From Terriglobia bacterium (GTDB lineage: Bacteria; Acidobacteriota; Terriglobia; Terriglobales; Acidobacteriaceae): a stretch of DNA of 32,096 bases. Location: assembly GCA_020073665.1 (NCBI GenBank), contig JAIQEU010000060.1, forward strand, positions 1 to 32,096, read 5' to 3'. Made by a program: the position numbers and the translations under genes. Below, one piece after another: positions 7,875-15,359 of the stretch. The notes beneath the pieces were generated by a model. It was not told the DNA's origin. It did not search any database and was given only the letters and a program-made list of their open reading frames with translations. Every line of letters begins with the position of its first letter. The first letter of the stretch is position 1.

Positions 7875-8279
7875 ATGGATGTACACACTCCCAAGCAACG
7901 CAGCTTCAATATGTCGCGGATTAGGGGCAAGGACACCAGCCCTGAGATGAAAGTGAGGCATTTGCTCCACTCCCTCGGATACCGATACAGACTGCACGTT
8001 CGCGATCTGCCGGGTTGCCCAGACATTGTGATGCCGAAACATCGGGTACTCATTTTCGTCCACGGCTGCTTCTGGCACATGCACAAGTGTCGCTTCGGCA
8101 GGGTCGTGCCGAAGACGAATACCGAGTTCTGGCAGACAAAGAGATCGGGAAATACGGAAAGGGACAGACGCAACGCCAGACAACTGCGGAAGGTCGGCTG
8201 GACTGTCCTCACGGTGTGGGAATGCGAGACTCGCAATCAGGAAAAGCTCAAGAGCAGACTCGAATCTCGACTCCCCTAG
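7875..8279 (+). CDS. vsr: Very short patch repair endonuclease (Vsr)
   Basis: The 134-aa product is a full-length Vsr nicking endonuclease. These enzymes cut 5' of a T in T:G mismatches produced by deamination of 5-methylcytosine at Dcm/EcoRII-like sites and so protect methylated motifs from C-to-T mutation. The N-terminus MDVHTPKQRSFNMSRIRGKD, the catalytic LPGCPD (D50), FVHGCFWH with H64 and H69, the zinc-site cysteines, EFWQTK, and TVWECE near the C-terminus are all canonical. Its ATG follows the EcoRII-type gene stop with no gap. Vsr genes commonly accompany C5 methyltransferases, which supports a CCWGG-like target for this island. Confidence 0.95.
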   Translation: MDVHTPKQRSFNMSRIRGKDTSPEMKVRHLLHSLGYRYRLHVRDLPGCPDIVMPKHRVLIFVHGCFWHMHKCRFGRVVPKTNTEFWQTKRSGNTERDRRNARQLRKVGWTVLTVWECETRNQEKLKSRLESRLP

Positions 8280-8293
8280 CACAAGGCGGGGCT

Positions 8294-8318
8294 GGTGTTG
8301 TGTGCTGACACAATCACC
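8294..8318 (+). promoter_or_regulatory. Hairpin between vsr and the MvaI/BcnI-type gene
   Basis: GGTG-TTGTGT and ACACAA-T-CACC form a 10-bp stem with one bulged T and a GCTG loop. There is no following T-tract, so it is not a standard terminator. It could attenuate readthrough or act as an operator for the next gene, whose ATG is 61 bases downstream. Confidence 0.35.
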
Positions 8319-8378
8319 CGATAGGAACCTTCGGCATCACTACCACGTCAGCCTCAGCGACCGATACGCTGGCAAAGG

Positions 8379-9785
8379 ATGCCAAGAAACAATCGCTCAC
8401 TAGCATCGGTTTTGCGGGAGTTTCATAAATTAGGAGTGAGCCGAGTGCTCGTGAAAGAACTGGCACTCAACGATAACTCGAAAAACCAGATTTACGTTGG
8501 CAGAGGATTCCAAACTCTGAATCTCATACCTGTCCGGGACGTATCTCCCAAAGAGCCGACAAATAACGAGAAGCCAGTTAACTTCAAAGCGAAACTGGAT
8601 TGGACGTGGTTGAGCGACGGTCAACACGTCGTAGCTCCCCATGCTCAACTCATCTTGTATCCGAAATACCCAGAGGTTCGGATTTCGGGGTTCCTGCGTG
8701 ACTGTCCGGTAGACAACCTCGCAGGTTCGCTCATGAATAGCCGTGCTAAAAATCGAGTTCTGTTCGTGGGAATAGCCAAACGAACGAAGATTTACGCATG
8801 TGTGGGAGGGCGTACAAGCCAGATCGCATCGGACTGGAACCGATACAAACGAAAAGCCACGGACTGGCAGGTGGTATCGCAAGGTGTAAGGCATTGGTCA
8901 CTGGTCGGAGCACGATTGACGAAGGGTCGTGCGGGGTTCTATCGGCTGGAGTTGATCGAAGGCAAGCTCGAAGTGGGATGTATTCGTGAGATTCTCGAAA
9001 AACTCCAAGAACTTCATCGAGAAGGATGGCACAACGCCAAACGCCTCACGCCATCCGGCATCATTGTGCCGTCTTCTGGAAGAAACTCAGGCGGGAATAC
9101 TCTGGAGTGCCTCTTCGAAATCGCTTCCAATCCGAGCAAAGAACCAGACTACAAAGGCTGGGAATTGAAAAACCTAGATGCTCAGACCGAGCGTCTGACC
9201 CTGATGACATCCGAGCCTAAAGACGGTCTGTACAAGCTCATGGGAGCAGGCGAGTTTGTAAGGCGATTCGGTTATCCAGATGAGACAAATCCCCGCCGTA
9301 GAAACTTCGCATCACCACACATCATTTCGAAGCGAAACCCGACAACCAAGTTAACTCTGAGCATCGAAGGATACAGCCGTCGCTCTAAGAAAATCACGAG
9401 TAACGATGGCGGAATCGTTTTGAAAACTGATAGGGGAGTGGTCGCTGCGAAGTGGAGATTTACGGACTTGATGTTCGACTGGAACCGAAAACACTCCCGA
9501 GTAGTCTTCGTGCCGTCCTCGTCCGCAGTCTTTGCTGGACGAAAGTACAACTTTCTTCAGAATGTGGCGATTGCAGAACAGAGTGACTTCTTGCTTTTTC
9601 TGGAGGCGTTAAGCGATAGAAAGGTGTATTTCGATCCGGGTACGAATGTTGTCTACACACGTGGCAGAGCAAAGGTACATCCGAGAAGCCAATTTCGCAT
9701 CAAACTCGAAGACTTGAATTCTCTGTATCGCACTTTCAATTGGGTGAGTGTCTGTGAACCGATTAAAGTCCGCAGACAGGGATGA
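8379..9785 (+). CDS. MvaI/BcnI-type restriction endonuclease (468 aa)
   Basis: The C-terminal half carries the hallmark of the MvaI/BcnI nuclease family: GGNTLECLFEI with E243, then PDYKGWELK giving D257 and E262-x-K264. Characterised members act as monomers that nick each strand in turn at CCWGG (MvaI) or CCSGG (BcnI) and are about 240 aa. This protein is nearly twice that, with an extra ~220-residue N-terminal region, possibly a DNA-binding or regulatory domain. It lies on the same strand as the methyltransferase, EcoRII-type enzyme and Vsr, with no methyltransferase of its own. The single C5 methylase may therefore have to protect against two unrelated nucleases. The start is uncertain: the AAGG before ATG 8379 abuts the codon, too close for a good ribosome binding site. 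Confidence 0.85.
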   Translation: MPRNNRSLASVLREFHKLGVSRVLVKELALNDNSKNQIYVGRGFQTLNLIPVRDVSPKEPTNNEKPVNFKAKLDWTWLSDGQHVVAPHAQLILYPKYPEVRISGFLRDCPVDNLAGSLMNSRAKNRVLFVGIAKRTKIYACVGGRTSQIASDWNRYKRKATDWQVVSQGVRHWSLVGARLTKGRAGFYRLELIEGKLEVGCIREILEKLQELHREGWHNAKRLTPSGIIVPSSGRNSGGNTLECLFEIASNPSKEPDYKGWELKNLDAQTERLTLMTSEPKDGLYKLMGAGEFVRRFGYPDETNPRRRNFASPHIISKRNPTTKLTLSIEGYSRRSKKITSNDGGIVLKTDRGVVAAKWRFTDLMFDWNRKHSRVVFVPSSSAVFAGRKYNFLQNVAIAEQSDFLLFLEALSDRKVYFDPGTNVVYTRGRAKVHPRSQFRIKLEDLNSLYRTFNWVSVCEPIKVRRQG

Positions 9786-10095
9786 CCGTTTTACTCTCAG
9801 GGGTCACTCGATTTTTTAACCCCCAGATATAAGCCGCTTCTTCCGTCCCGACTTCAGCGATGTGAAGGAAGTTTGGTGAGACCGCCCACCGTACTCTGCC
9901 GCTTGCGTCAGTCGCGCAAATGCGGCTCTCAACGTTTGAAGCATCGGAGTACTCGACCCACATCCTCTCCGAGGCTCTCTGGGCTGCCGCGACGACTCCT
10001 GCCTCGGTGCCTTCGTGGGGTTCGACAACACGACCGAGTTTCACCCCGTCACGATCCCGCACATCCCTGACCACAACGTTGGCGAGACTATTCAC
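9763..10095 (-). CDS. Hypothetical protein (110 aa)
   Basis: I do not recognise this family. The product is a soluble, beta-rich-looking protein (VVVRDVRDRDGVKLGRVVEP, RMWVEYSDAS). It begins with GTG at 10095, overlapping the 3' end of the upstream gene by 8 bases, and its 3' end overlaps the convergent MvaI/BcnI-type gene by 23 bases. It appears to be the last gene of the long minus-strand operon. Competing forward frames over this stretch look like arginine/serine-rich shadows. Confidence 0.55.
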   Translation of the reverse strand: MNSLANVVVRDVRDRDGVKLGRVVEPHEGTEAGVVAAAQRASERMWVEYSDASNVESRICATDASGRVRWAVSPNFLHIAEVGTEEAAYIWGLKNRVTPESKTVIPVCGL

Positions 10096-10816
10096 GACTA
10101 TTCCGTCTCAGGTGCTTAGTCCATCCAACATCATCGTGCTTGATAGTAGTTGTGTCGGCTCTGTCCTCAAATTGGACGATTAAGCTGTTGTTGTCGTTGG
10201 ACAATACAACCGCCTTCACATCACGGTGCCCAGCCCGACCATCGTCATAGACCAAGATGTCTCCGGTCTTGAGAGACTTCATGTGCTCCGAATTCATGTG
10301 AGTTTCGTTCGTTCCAGAATATGGTCGGGACTTGGTGAAGTCTGTGGCGTTTCTATGTTCCCGCACCTTGTCATAGCTGATGGCGAGTTCCGATCCGAGC
10401 CTCACCTTGTCGCCGTATTCATTCAATGGCTCGTTGTCGAGCGTGCCGAAGACAATACGCTTTTTGTCGTCGCGGCTCCCCACGATGATCCACATCCATT
10501 CTCCGGGCATACCGTCTTCGCCTTCGAACTCGACCTTTATGTGGTCGCCCCGTTCGTAGCATGGTTGGCAATCATCCCGGTGCCCTCGCGGCAGCCAGCA
10601 GCCCGGCGTCTTGGTGCAGTCCTGCTTCAGGGACTTGTTCTGTTCCCACCACCAAAAGCGGTTGGCTTTCATCGCCGCGTCGCCGGGCGTAGTGCCAGCC
10701 TTGTGCTCTCGGGGAAAGTCGAACGACCAAATGCCCTGCCAGTCCTCCATCTGCATGTTGATCGAGCGCAGGGCGTCCCTGACCTGATCCAGCCAGACTT
10801 CGTATGCGTCAGCCAT
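10088..10816 (-). CDS. Hypothetical protein with DUF2314-like segment (242 aa)
   Basis: A good ribosome binding site (GGAGG, 3 bases before ATG 10816) supports the start. The middle (HIKVEFEGEDGMPGEWMWI onward, through TLDNEPLNEYGDKVRLGSEL) has the GExMWV ... LDNxP ... Gdxv pattern of DUF2314-type domains, small beta domains of unknown function. A cysteine-containing stretch (CTKTPGCWLP, DDCQPCYERG) just before it could bind zinc. The C-terminal 60 residues (LKTGDILVYDDGRAGHRD) resemble another small beta-barrel. It overlaps the next gene by 8 bases. Function is unknown; the domain call is tentative. Confidence 0.6.
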   Translation of the reverse strand: MADAYEVWLDQVRDALRSINMQMEDWQGIWSFDFPREHKAGTTPGDAAMKANRFWWWEQNKSLKQDCTKTPGCWLPRGHRDDCQPCYERGDHIKVEFEGEDGMPGEWMWIIVGSRDDKKRIVFGTLDNEPLNEYGDKVRLGSELAISYDKVREHRNATDFTKSRPYSGTNETHMNSEHMKSLKTGDILVYDDGRAGHRDVKAVVLSNDNNSLIVQFEDRADTTTIKHDDVGWTKHLRRNSRE

Positions 10817-10894
10817 TGACCTCCATTGTAAGACCTCTATTCCGCGACGCCGCCCTACGGCGTTTGCTCAGAGAGCAATTTTAGCGATGCCGTC

Positions 10895-11395
10895 TCAGTT
10901 TGACCTCAGAATTCCGATTGTTCCGCAGACTTCTCCGGTTCTCTGAACTCCGGCTGAATCAACAACAATCACTACCGCGCTCGACTCCAGCAGAGCACGG
11001 ACACGCTTCCTGATCGTCTCAACAAATTCGTCTGGAACTATCGGCAAACGGTCTAGCGTCGGAAATTCTTCGACACTGAAGCGCGGGCCGCTGCGCGAGA
11101 TCAGCCAGTCCTGAAAGGTCGGTTTTGACCCGCCTTCCTTGAACGACCGAAAAGGGTAATAGGCGAACTCGGAGAGTCCCGATGGATGTTTGACTGATGG
11201 GGGTTTGTACCCTAAGAGCGAGATGATTGATAGTTGCGGGACGCTGGGGAGTCCGCGAACCCAGAGATCAATGACGTATTCGGGGACTGGTTTTGTTAGA
11301 GGGTTGTAAGTACCCCGACCGGGACGCCCGCAGGTGAACAGCCTACCGCTGCTGACGTACCATTCACGTAAATTGTAAGGCTCACAGTTTTTCAT
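10895..11395 (-). CDS. Hypothetical protein (166 aa)
   Basis: The ATG at 11395 overlaps the stop of the DUF2779 gene by 4 bases, a standard coupled junction, which supports both the frame and the start. The sequence is soluble, with an aromatic/proline-rich N-terminal half (LREWYVSSGRLFTCGRPGRG, YVIDLWVRGLP) and a helical C-terminal segment (VETIRKRVRALLESSAVVI). I see no known motif. Because it is coupled to a predicted nuclease it may be a partner or regulator of it, which is inference only. Confidence 0.6.
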   Translation of the reverse strand: MKNCEPYNLREWYVSSGRLFTCGRPGRGTYNPLTKPVPEYVIDLWVRGLPSVPQLSIISLLGYKPPSVKHPSGLSEFAYYPFRSFKEGGSKPTFQDWLISRSGPRFSVEEFPTLDRLPIVPDEFVETIRKRVRALLESSAVVIVVDSAGVQRTGEVCGTIGILRSN

Positions 11396-12864
11396 GAGCG
11401 CACTACCAGCTTATCCAGAAGTTTGACCATCGCAAGCGTGTCCAGCGCACAGTAATCGAGCAGCGCCTTCTTGATGTGCTCGCATTTGTCGGAACTCAAG
11501 CCGCCATACACCAGCGACTCCCAAGCCAACCCTGCGTCCTGCCCGTTTGCGACCTCCATGCCATCGTATGTCATCTCCGGCACGAGCGCGGGCAAAACCG
11601 ACTTGATCGAGTACGAGCCTGCGTATGCCGGATGATAAGTGTGTTCGCGCACGACAGGCAGCAGATCGAACAATCGCGTTTGGATCGCGTTAATACGATC
11701 CGCGAATTCGGGGAATGAACTGGCAAGTTCCGAGAGGCGCTGAGACTCAAAAGACGAATACACGACGATGCTGCCGCTCTCGCCCAGCCCGGCGAAGAGC
11801 GAGGTGATGAACTCGCGCCGGGGATCGTTCTCGTCTGTGGCGAGGAACTCATAGTGCTGTGGTTCCGAGCCGGGTCGTTGTTGGATGTGGGCTGACCATT
11901 GAAAAGGAATTTGCTGGTATGGATGAGTTTCAGCAAATCGAGGGATTGCCGGATTGATGGTCTCAAAGTCGAGGTAAGCGATGGGGTAGCGCAGTGTCGC
12001 CATTTTCAATGCCAGCCCGTCGCGGTCGAACCACGGTTCCCCAGTCTGAACGCACGTCGCCGCCCTTCGCTGAATATCCGTCAAATCGAAGTCATCGGGT
12101 ATCTCGCGGATGGACTCGATACCCATCTCCTCTAGTTCCTCCATCGCGCTGGCGTGGATTCGAGGTAAGTAGACGATGTGGTCATCCGGGTGCGGAGGAT
12201 TGCATCGGTCGTAGAACTCGCACGTGACCGGATCGGTGCAGTGCCGACCGGGAGCGATGTCCGGGGGGGCTGGCTTCGAAAGAATCGTGAACTCCGAACG
12301 TAGCTGGAACGTCAGCTTGGGCTGCAAGCGTTCCACCCTGCGCGTCAGATTCCTGATCTTGAAAAACCGCCGCACGTCGATGTCGCCCCCGTCGAAAACA
12401 TACCCGCGATTGACGTGAGCCAGAAACGCCGCAGCCACGTCCAGCCCGGAGCGGGAAACCACACGGTATTGAATGGCGACATCTTCGAGGTGGTGATCCT
12501 TGATCTCGGTCGTTGACTTGACTTCAATCAATCTCCAGCGCTTGTCCCGTCTGCGTTGCAAGATGTCCACACGAACCAGAACCCCGTCGTGCTCAAACAT
12601 CCCCTCAAAAATCGCTTGCACTGCCGGGTTGGCGACTAGCTCGCGAGTCGTGCGAATCGCTTGATCGAGACCGCGCTCGCTGACTTCCACTCCTCCGGGG
12701 AACAGTTTGCGTGCGAGCATGCCCGCTTCTCGTCCCTGCTCGATAATCGACTCGGCGGAATCGTCCGGCTGCGCGGCAAGTTCTGGGGAGTGGACGAGTA
12801 GATACAAACGCTTCAAGCATTGCACTCCGGCGCAGTATTTAGTTTTCGAGATTGTCATGCTCAC
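11392..12864 (-). CDS. DUF2779 protein: Cas4-like nuclease plus RNase H-like exonuclease domain (490 aa)
   Basis: The N-terminal half looks like a Cas4/RecB-type PD-(D/E)XK nuclease: C11/C16 near the start, D100 in VLVRVDIL, E114-x-K116 in RLIEVKST, and a cluster C209, C215, C221 that with an N-terminal cysteine would hold a 4Fe-4S centre. The C-terminal half is the DUF2779 domain, with a DnaQ-like opening AYLDFET (D299, E301) and a later YCALDT aspartate, suggesting a 3'-5' exonuclease fold. The start is the GTG at 12864 (GGAGGAG 7 bases upstream) or the in-frame ATG 6 bases later. It lies in the middle of the minus-strand operon. Likely role: processing of DNA or RNA ends in defence or mobile-element maintenance; the substrate is unknown. 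Confidence 0.8.
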   Translation of the reverse strand: MSMTISKTKYCAGVQCLKRLYLLVHSPELAAQPDDSAESIIEQGREAGMLARKLFPGGVEVSERGLDQAIRTTRELVANPAVQAIFEGMFEHDGVLVRVDILQRRRDKRWRLIEVKSTTEIKDHHLEDVAIQYRVVSRSGLDVAAAFLAHVNRGYVFDGGDIDVRRFFKIRNLTRRVERLQPKLTFQLRSEFTILSKPAPPDIAPGRHCTDPVTCEFYDRCNPPHPDDHIVYLPRIHASAMEELEEMGIESIREIPDDFDLTDIQRRAATCVQTGEPWFDRDGLALKMATLRYPIAYLDFETINPAIPRFAETHPYQQIPFQWSAHIQQRPGSEPQHYEFLATDENDPRREFITSLFAGLGESGSIVVYSSFESQRLSELASSFPEFADRINAIQTRLFDLLPVVREHTYHPAYAGSYSIKSVLPALVPEMTYDGMEVANGQDAGLAWESLVYGGLSSDKCEHIKKALLDYCALDTLAMVKLLDKLVVRS

Positions 12865-12866
12865 AG

Positions 12867-13082
12867 CTACTCCTCCGCGTGCAAAGGCTCCATTTTCAGG
12901 CTCATCTTTACTACGCGCAGATAAAGTTCTGCCGCGTCATCGAAAAGTCCCTGCCGCATGTAGATTTCCGCCAGCAGTTCGAGGTTCTCCGGGGTAGGCT
13001 CCGTCTTAATCAGGTTCATCATCAAGGCAGCCGCCCTGACCGTCTTGCCCTGCGCGAGAAATGCTTGTGCGATTTCTCTCAT
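12867..13082 (-). CDS. Small TPR-like protein (71 aa)
   Basis: The 71-aa product is entirely helical and resembles two tetratricopeptide-type hairpins (RAAALMMNLIKTEPTPENLE, LLAEIYMRQGLFDDAAELYL). Its ATG at 13082 overlaps the stop of the preceding 59-aa gene by 4 bases, and its TAG is 2 bases before the next start. TPR units mediate protein-protein contacts, so it may scaffold neighbours in this operon. Confidence 0.65.
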   Translation of the reverse strand: MREIAQAFLAQGKTVRAAALMMNLIKTEPTPENLELLAEIYMRQGLFDDAAELYLRVVKMSLKMEPLHAEE

Positions 13083-13258
13083 TGCTCCTCACGCCAGTGA
13101 CCGGGCACTACAAACGTGTCGTACCCGTTCTCCACGCCCTTGTTCCTGTGGTCTTCGGCTTCGAACAAGTCGAAAGTCACCGCAAGATTCCGGTTTTTGA
13201 CCTCTCCGTTCTCGTCAACACACAGCGTCCTCAGTACGAACACATGAACATAGTCCAT
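13079..13258 (-). CDS. Small hypothetical protein (59 aa)
   Basis: AGGAGG lies about 7 bases before the ATG at 13258, making this the best start; an upstream in-frame extension to 13345 would add 29 cysteine/serine-rich residues and lacks such a site. The product (MDYVHVFVLRTLCVDENGE, then NRNLAVTFDLFEAEDHRNKG) is a compact beta/alpha protein with no motif I know. It is coupled by a 4-base overlap to the TPR-like gene. Confidence 0.6.
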   Translation of the reverse strand: MDYVHVFVLRTLCVDENGEVKNRNLAVTFDLFEAEDHRNKGVENGYDTFVVPGHWREEQ

Positions 13259-13286
13259 CAAGGTTCCTCCTACTGCCATGGCATCC

Positions 13287-13808
13287 TCACTGCACTTCAC
13301 TGCCGCGCAGCCAACGCGTGACCCAGAGCAGGATGACGGGGGCATAAGCCGCCAGCGGGAAAAACTCGAAACCCAGAAGGAGTTTTGCGGGTTGATGGAG
13401 CGGGACGCAATGCCACGCGAAAAGGTAGAAAAAACCTAAGACATACGAAGCGAACAGCGCTCCGAACATGTACACGCTAGATTTTACGAGTGTGCAGAAC
13501 ATGCCTCCGTGAGCCTCACGCCACTTGTAAGCGAATACTCCTACATCGCGCCCTTCTCGCTTCCACTGCCGAACACTATGCCAGTGGACGGACATCGCCA
13601 TGTAGAAAGCGCACGACCATGGTGCCGCCCAGAAAAACACCTCGCCCATCAATGAGTAATCCGCCCTTGGGTTGTGACATATCAGGACGACTGGAAGAAC
13701 GAGAAGGACGACTGGAAAGAACGCCGCCCAAAGCACGAATGCAATGAACTGAAGCGCCTGTCTTACGACCCACCAGATAAGCTCTTGTACCTGCCGGATG
13801 ATTTCCAT
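13287..13808 (-). CDS. Integral membrane protein (173 aa)
   Basis: Four hydrophobic segments can be seen at about residues 19-43, 53-72, 108-130 and 145-165. Between the second and third is a charged stretch (VRQWKREGRDVGVFAYKWRE) likely on the cytoplasmic side. A GGAGG lies 10 bases before ATG 13808. It sits between two nuclease-containing genes of the operon. No family is recognised. Membrane partners of nucleases occur in defence systems, but here that is only suggested by position. Confidence 0.65.
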   Translation of the reverse strand: MEIIRQVQELIWWVVRQALQFIAFVLWAAFFPVVLLVLPVVLICHNPRADYSLMGEVFFWAAPWSCAFYMAMSVHWHSVRQWKREGRDVGVFAYKWREAHGGMFCTLVKSSVYMFGALFASYVLGFFYLFAWHCVPLHQPAKLLLGFEFFPLAAYAPVILLWVTRWLRGSEVQ

Positions 13809-13823
13809 TTACCCCTACCTCCG

Positions 13824-14822
13824 TTAGTGCCTGCTCACTACTGACATGCCGCCGTCGTTCCGTGGCTCCTTGGAGTCAAGCGTTGCTGTGGAGGTCTCAC
13901 ACAGTTCCCGCAACCGCTCCTTGTAGCGCACGACCATCGCCGAGACAGACTGGATCGCCTTCGCCGCTTTGCCGAGTTCCTTTTCGATTCTGTCGATTTC
14001 TGGAAATGTCCGGCGCAATTCCTCGGCGAGCATCGCATTCCGCTCCAGCAGGTCGAACCCCTGAACTCTCATGCGCTCGAAGATCGGCTTCAGCAAATCG
14101 AGGTCACGAACGATCCACTGCCGGGTTGTTCGCAGCAGCCAAACTCCATCCTTGCGGTTCCATCGCGATTCCCGGTCAGCCAGCCGAAGCTGACTCTCCT
14201 CGCGGGTGACCAGCGCGGCGACCCGTATCGACCGCTCCTTGGCATCGCGCACCAGCTTCTCGACGTCGCTTTCGGCGACAGCAGACTTGTCCTTGCAGTC
14301 GATGAGAATCTTTGGCTCGACAGGATCGCCGTTGGTAGCGCGGTACGCGAGGATGAAGTCGCCGTTTCGGGGCAGCTTGTCACTGATCCAAATGCCAGCC
14401 CACGTGCGGGCTTCGTCGGCGAAATCCATCTCCTCGCGTTTGCCGACGCGGGCAACCTTCGATAGCTCCGACGCCAGCACTTGGTTCCGCTCACGAAGCT
14501 CAGCGACTTCCCTCAATGAATCTTCAACGCGACGGGACAGAGTTTCCTTTTCGGATAGGGCGAGTCGCAGTTCGTCCTTGTGGCGATCCCTGATCTCTGC
14601 GGTGCGCTTCGCGAGTTCCGTCTCGAAGCGCGACCAAGCGTTCTGGTGATCGTTGGAGTGCTTCTGCTGAAGCAAGCGAAACGCTTCCTCGGCGGATAGC
14701 TGGGCTACGCGAGCAAAGTCCTTTACGCCGAGGCGGTCAAGAATCTCTGCACGGGTCAATTCGCCCGCACCACAGCACAGCGGACACTCGATGCTCTCGG
14801 ACGATTCGTAGTGTGTGGGCAT
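13824..14822 (-). CDS. DUF2130-like protein: zinc knuckle, coiled coil and predicted nuclease domain (332 aa)
   Basis: The N-terminus has CPLC (13-16), half of a zinc knuckle, followed by a long charged coiled coil (about 55-125). After it comes GKREEMDFADEARTW, then D155 in NGDFILAY and D175-C-K177 in ILIDCKDK, a layout like the PD-(D/E)XK core of DUF2130/RmuC-type proteins. A second helical, charged region (about 245-310) follows. A strong GAGGAGG site precedes ATG 14822. Family proteins resemble DNA-structure-specific nucleases, but activity has not been shown for this form, and the D-x-K variant may alter catalysis. It is in the minus-strand operon downstream of the recombinase. Confidence 0.7.
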   Translation of the reverse strand: MPTHYESSESIECPLCCGAGELTRAEILDRLGVKDFARVAQLSAEEAFRLLQQKHSNDHQNAWSRFETELAKRTAEIRDRHKDELRLALSEKETLSRRVEDSLREVAELRERNQVLASELSKVARVGKREEMDFADEARTWAGIWISDKLPRNGDFILAYRATNGDPVEPKILIDCKDKSAVAESDVEKLVRDAKERSIRVAALVTREESQLRLADRESRWNRKDGVWLLRTTRQWIVRDLDLLKPIFERMRVQGFDLLERNAMLAEELRRTFPEIDRIEKELGKAAKAIQSVSAMVVRYKERLRELCETSTATLDSKEPRNDGGMSVVSRH

Positions 14823-14884
14823 GCTTCCTCCTCGTTAACAGCGTGGGAGAGGAACTGAGACCGTAGGGGAGTGGTGAGTCGGCG

Positions 14885-15103
14885 CTACTTCTTGCGGTTG
14901 ATCAGAAGCCCCGGATCGCTCGTGTTGGTGGAGACGAGATTCCCGCGCCTGTCGCGGGTCGTCCGGAACCTGTCGCTGGTGCGCCCGATGATTTCATTGT
15001 GCTCGTCGCGGACGACATCGGATGTGCCGCCGCTGTACCCGGTCGTGACCGAACCGATGATCCTGCGACTGCCGTCGCGTATGAAATCTTTCTTGAGTGA
15101 CAT
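14885..15103 (-). CDS. Small basic protein with internal repeat (72 aa)
   Basis: GGGAGG a few bases before ATG 15103 gives a clear start. The protein is built of imperfect repeats of a short beta motif: RDGSRRIIGSVTTG, RDEHNEIIGRTSDR and RDRRGNLVSTNTSD. Each unit has the pattern RD-x2-G/N-x-ivg, like beta-hairpin (YD/RHS-like or 4-fold) repeats in small hypothetical proteins of mobile elements. No function is known. Confidence 0.7.
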   Translation of the reverse strand: MSLKKDFIRDGSRRIIGSVTTGYSGGTSDVVRDEHNEIIGRTSDRFRTTRDRRGNLVSTNTSDPGLLINRKK

Positions 15104-15122
15104 GTTTCCTCCCTGTTCCTGC

Positions 15123-15359
15123 TCACAACATACGAACTTGGTTTGCGTTCAGAACCCAGTGGCAAGCCACCTTGGCGTGCTCAGCGGCGGCTCGCCGCGT
15201 GAATAGCTTTTCGCAGACCAGACACCTGAGCACGTTTCTTCCGACTGCGACAAACACCTTGCCGATCTGGTCGGTGCGGGAGGAGTCCGTCTCTCGCCGA
15301 GCTTGTTCGTGAGCAGTCATGTCGATCAGCAATGGGTCACGAACGTATAAGTTCGTCAC
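15123..15359 (-). CDS. Small zinc-finger-like protein (78 aa)
   Basis: The core RCLVCEKLFTRRAAAEHAK and the following VACH place two cysteines three apart and two histidines in a C2H2-like arrangement, suggesting one zinc ion and nucleic-acid binding. The GTG start at 15359 overlaps the recombinase TGA (GTGA), so it is translationally coupled. An internal ATG at 15320 would give a 65-aa form that keeps the finger. The start region also contains a short palindrome, ACGAAC-N6-GTTCGT (15339-15356). Confidence 0.65.
   Translation of the reverse strand: MTNLYVRDPLLIDMTAHEQARRETDSSRTDQIGKVFVAVGRNVLRCLVCEKLFTRRAAAEHAKVACHWVLNANQVRML

Noticed and set aside
7548-8282. Reverse 244-aa frame opposite the EcoRII-type gene end and vsr
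   Set aside because: Antisense to the canonical Vsr; no recognisable motif.
10226-10819. Forward 197-aa frame opposite the DUF2314-like gene
   Set aside because: The minus-strand gene has a GGAGG site and coupled neighbours; the forward frame is a hydrophobic shadow.
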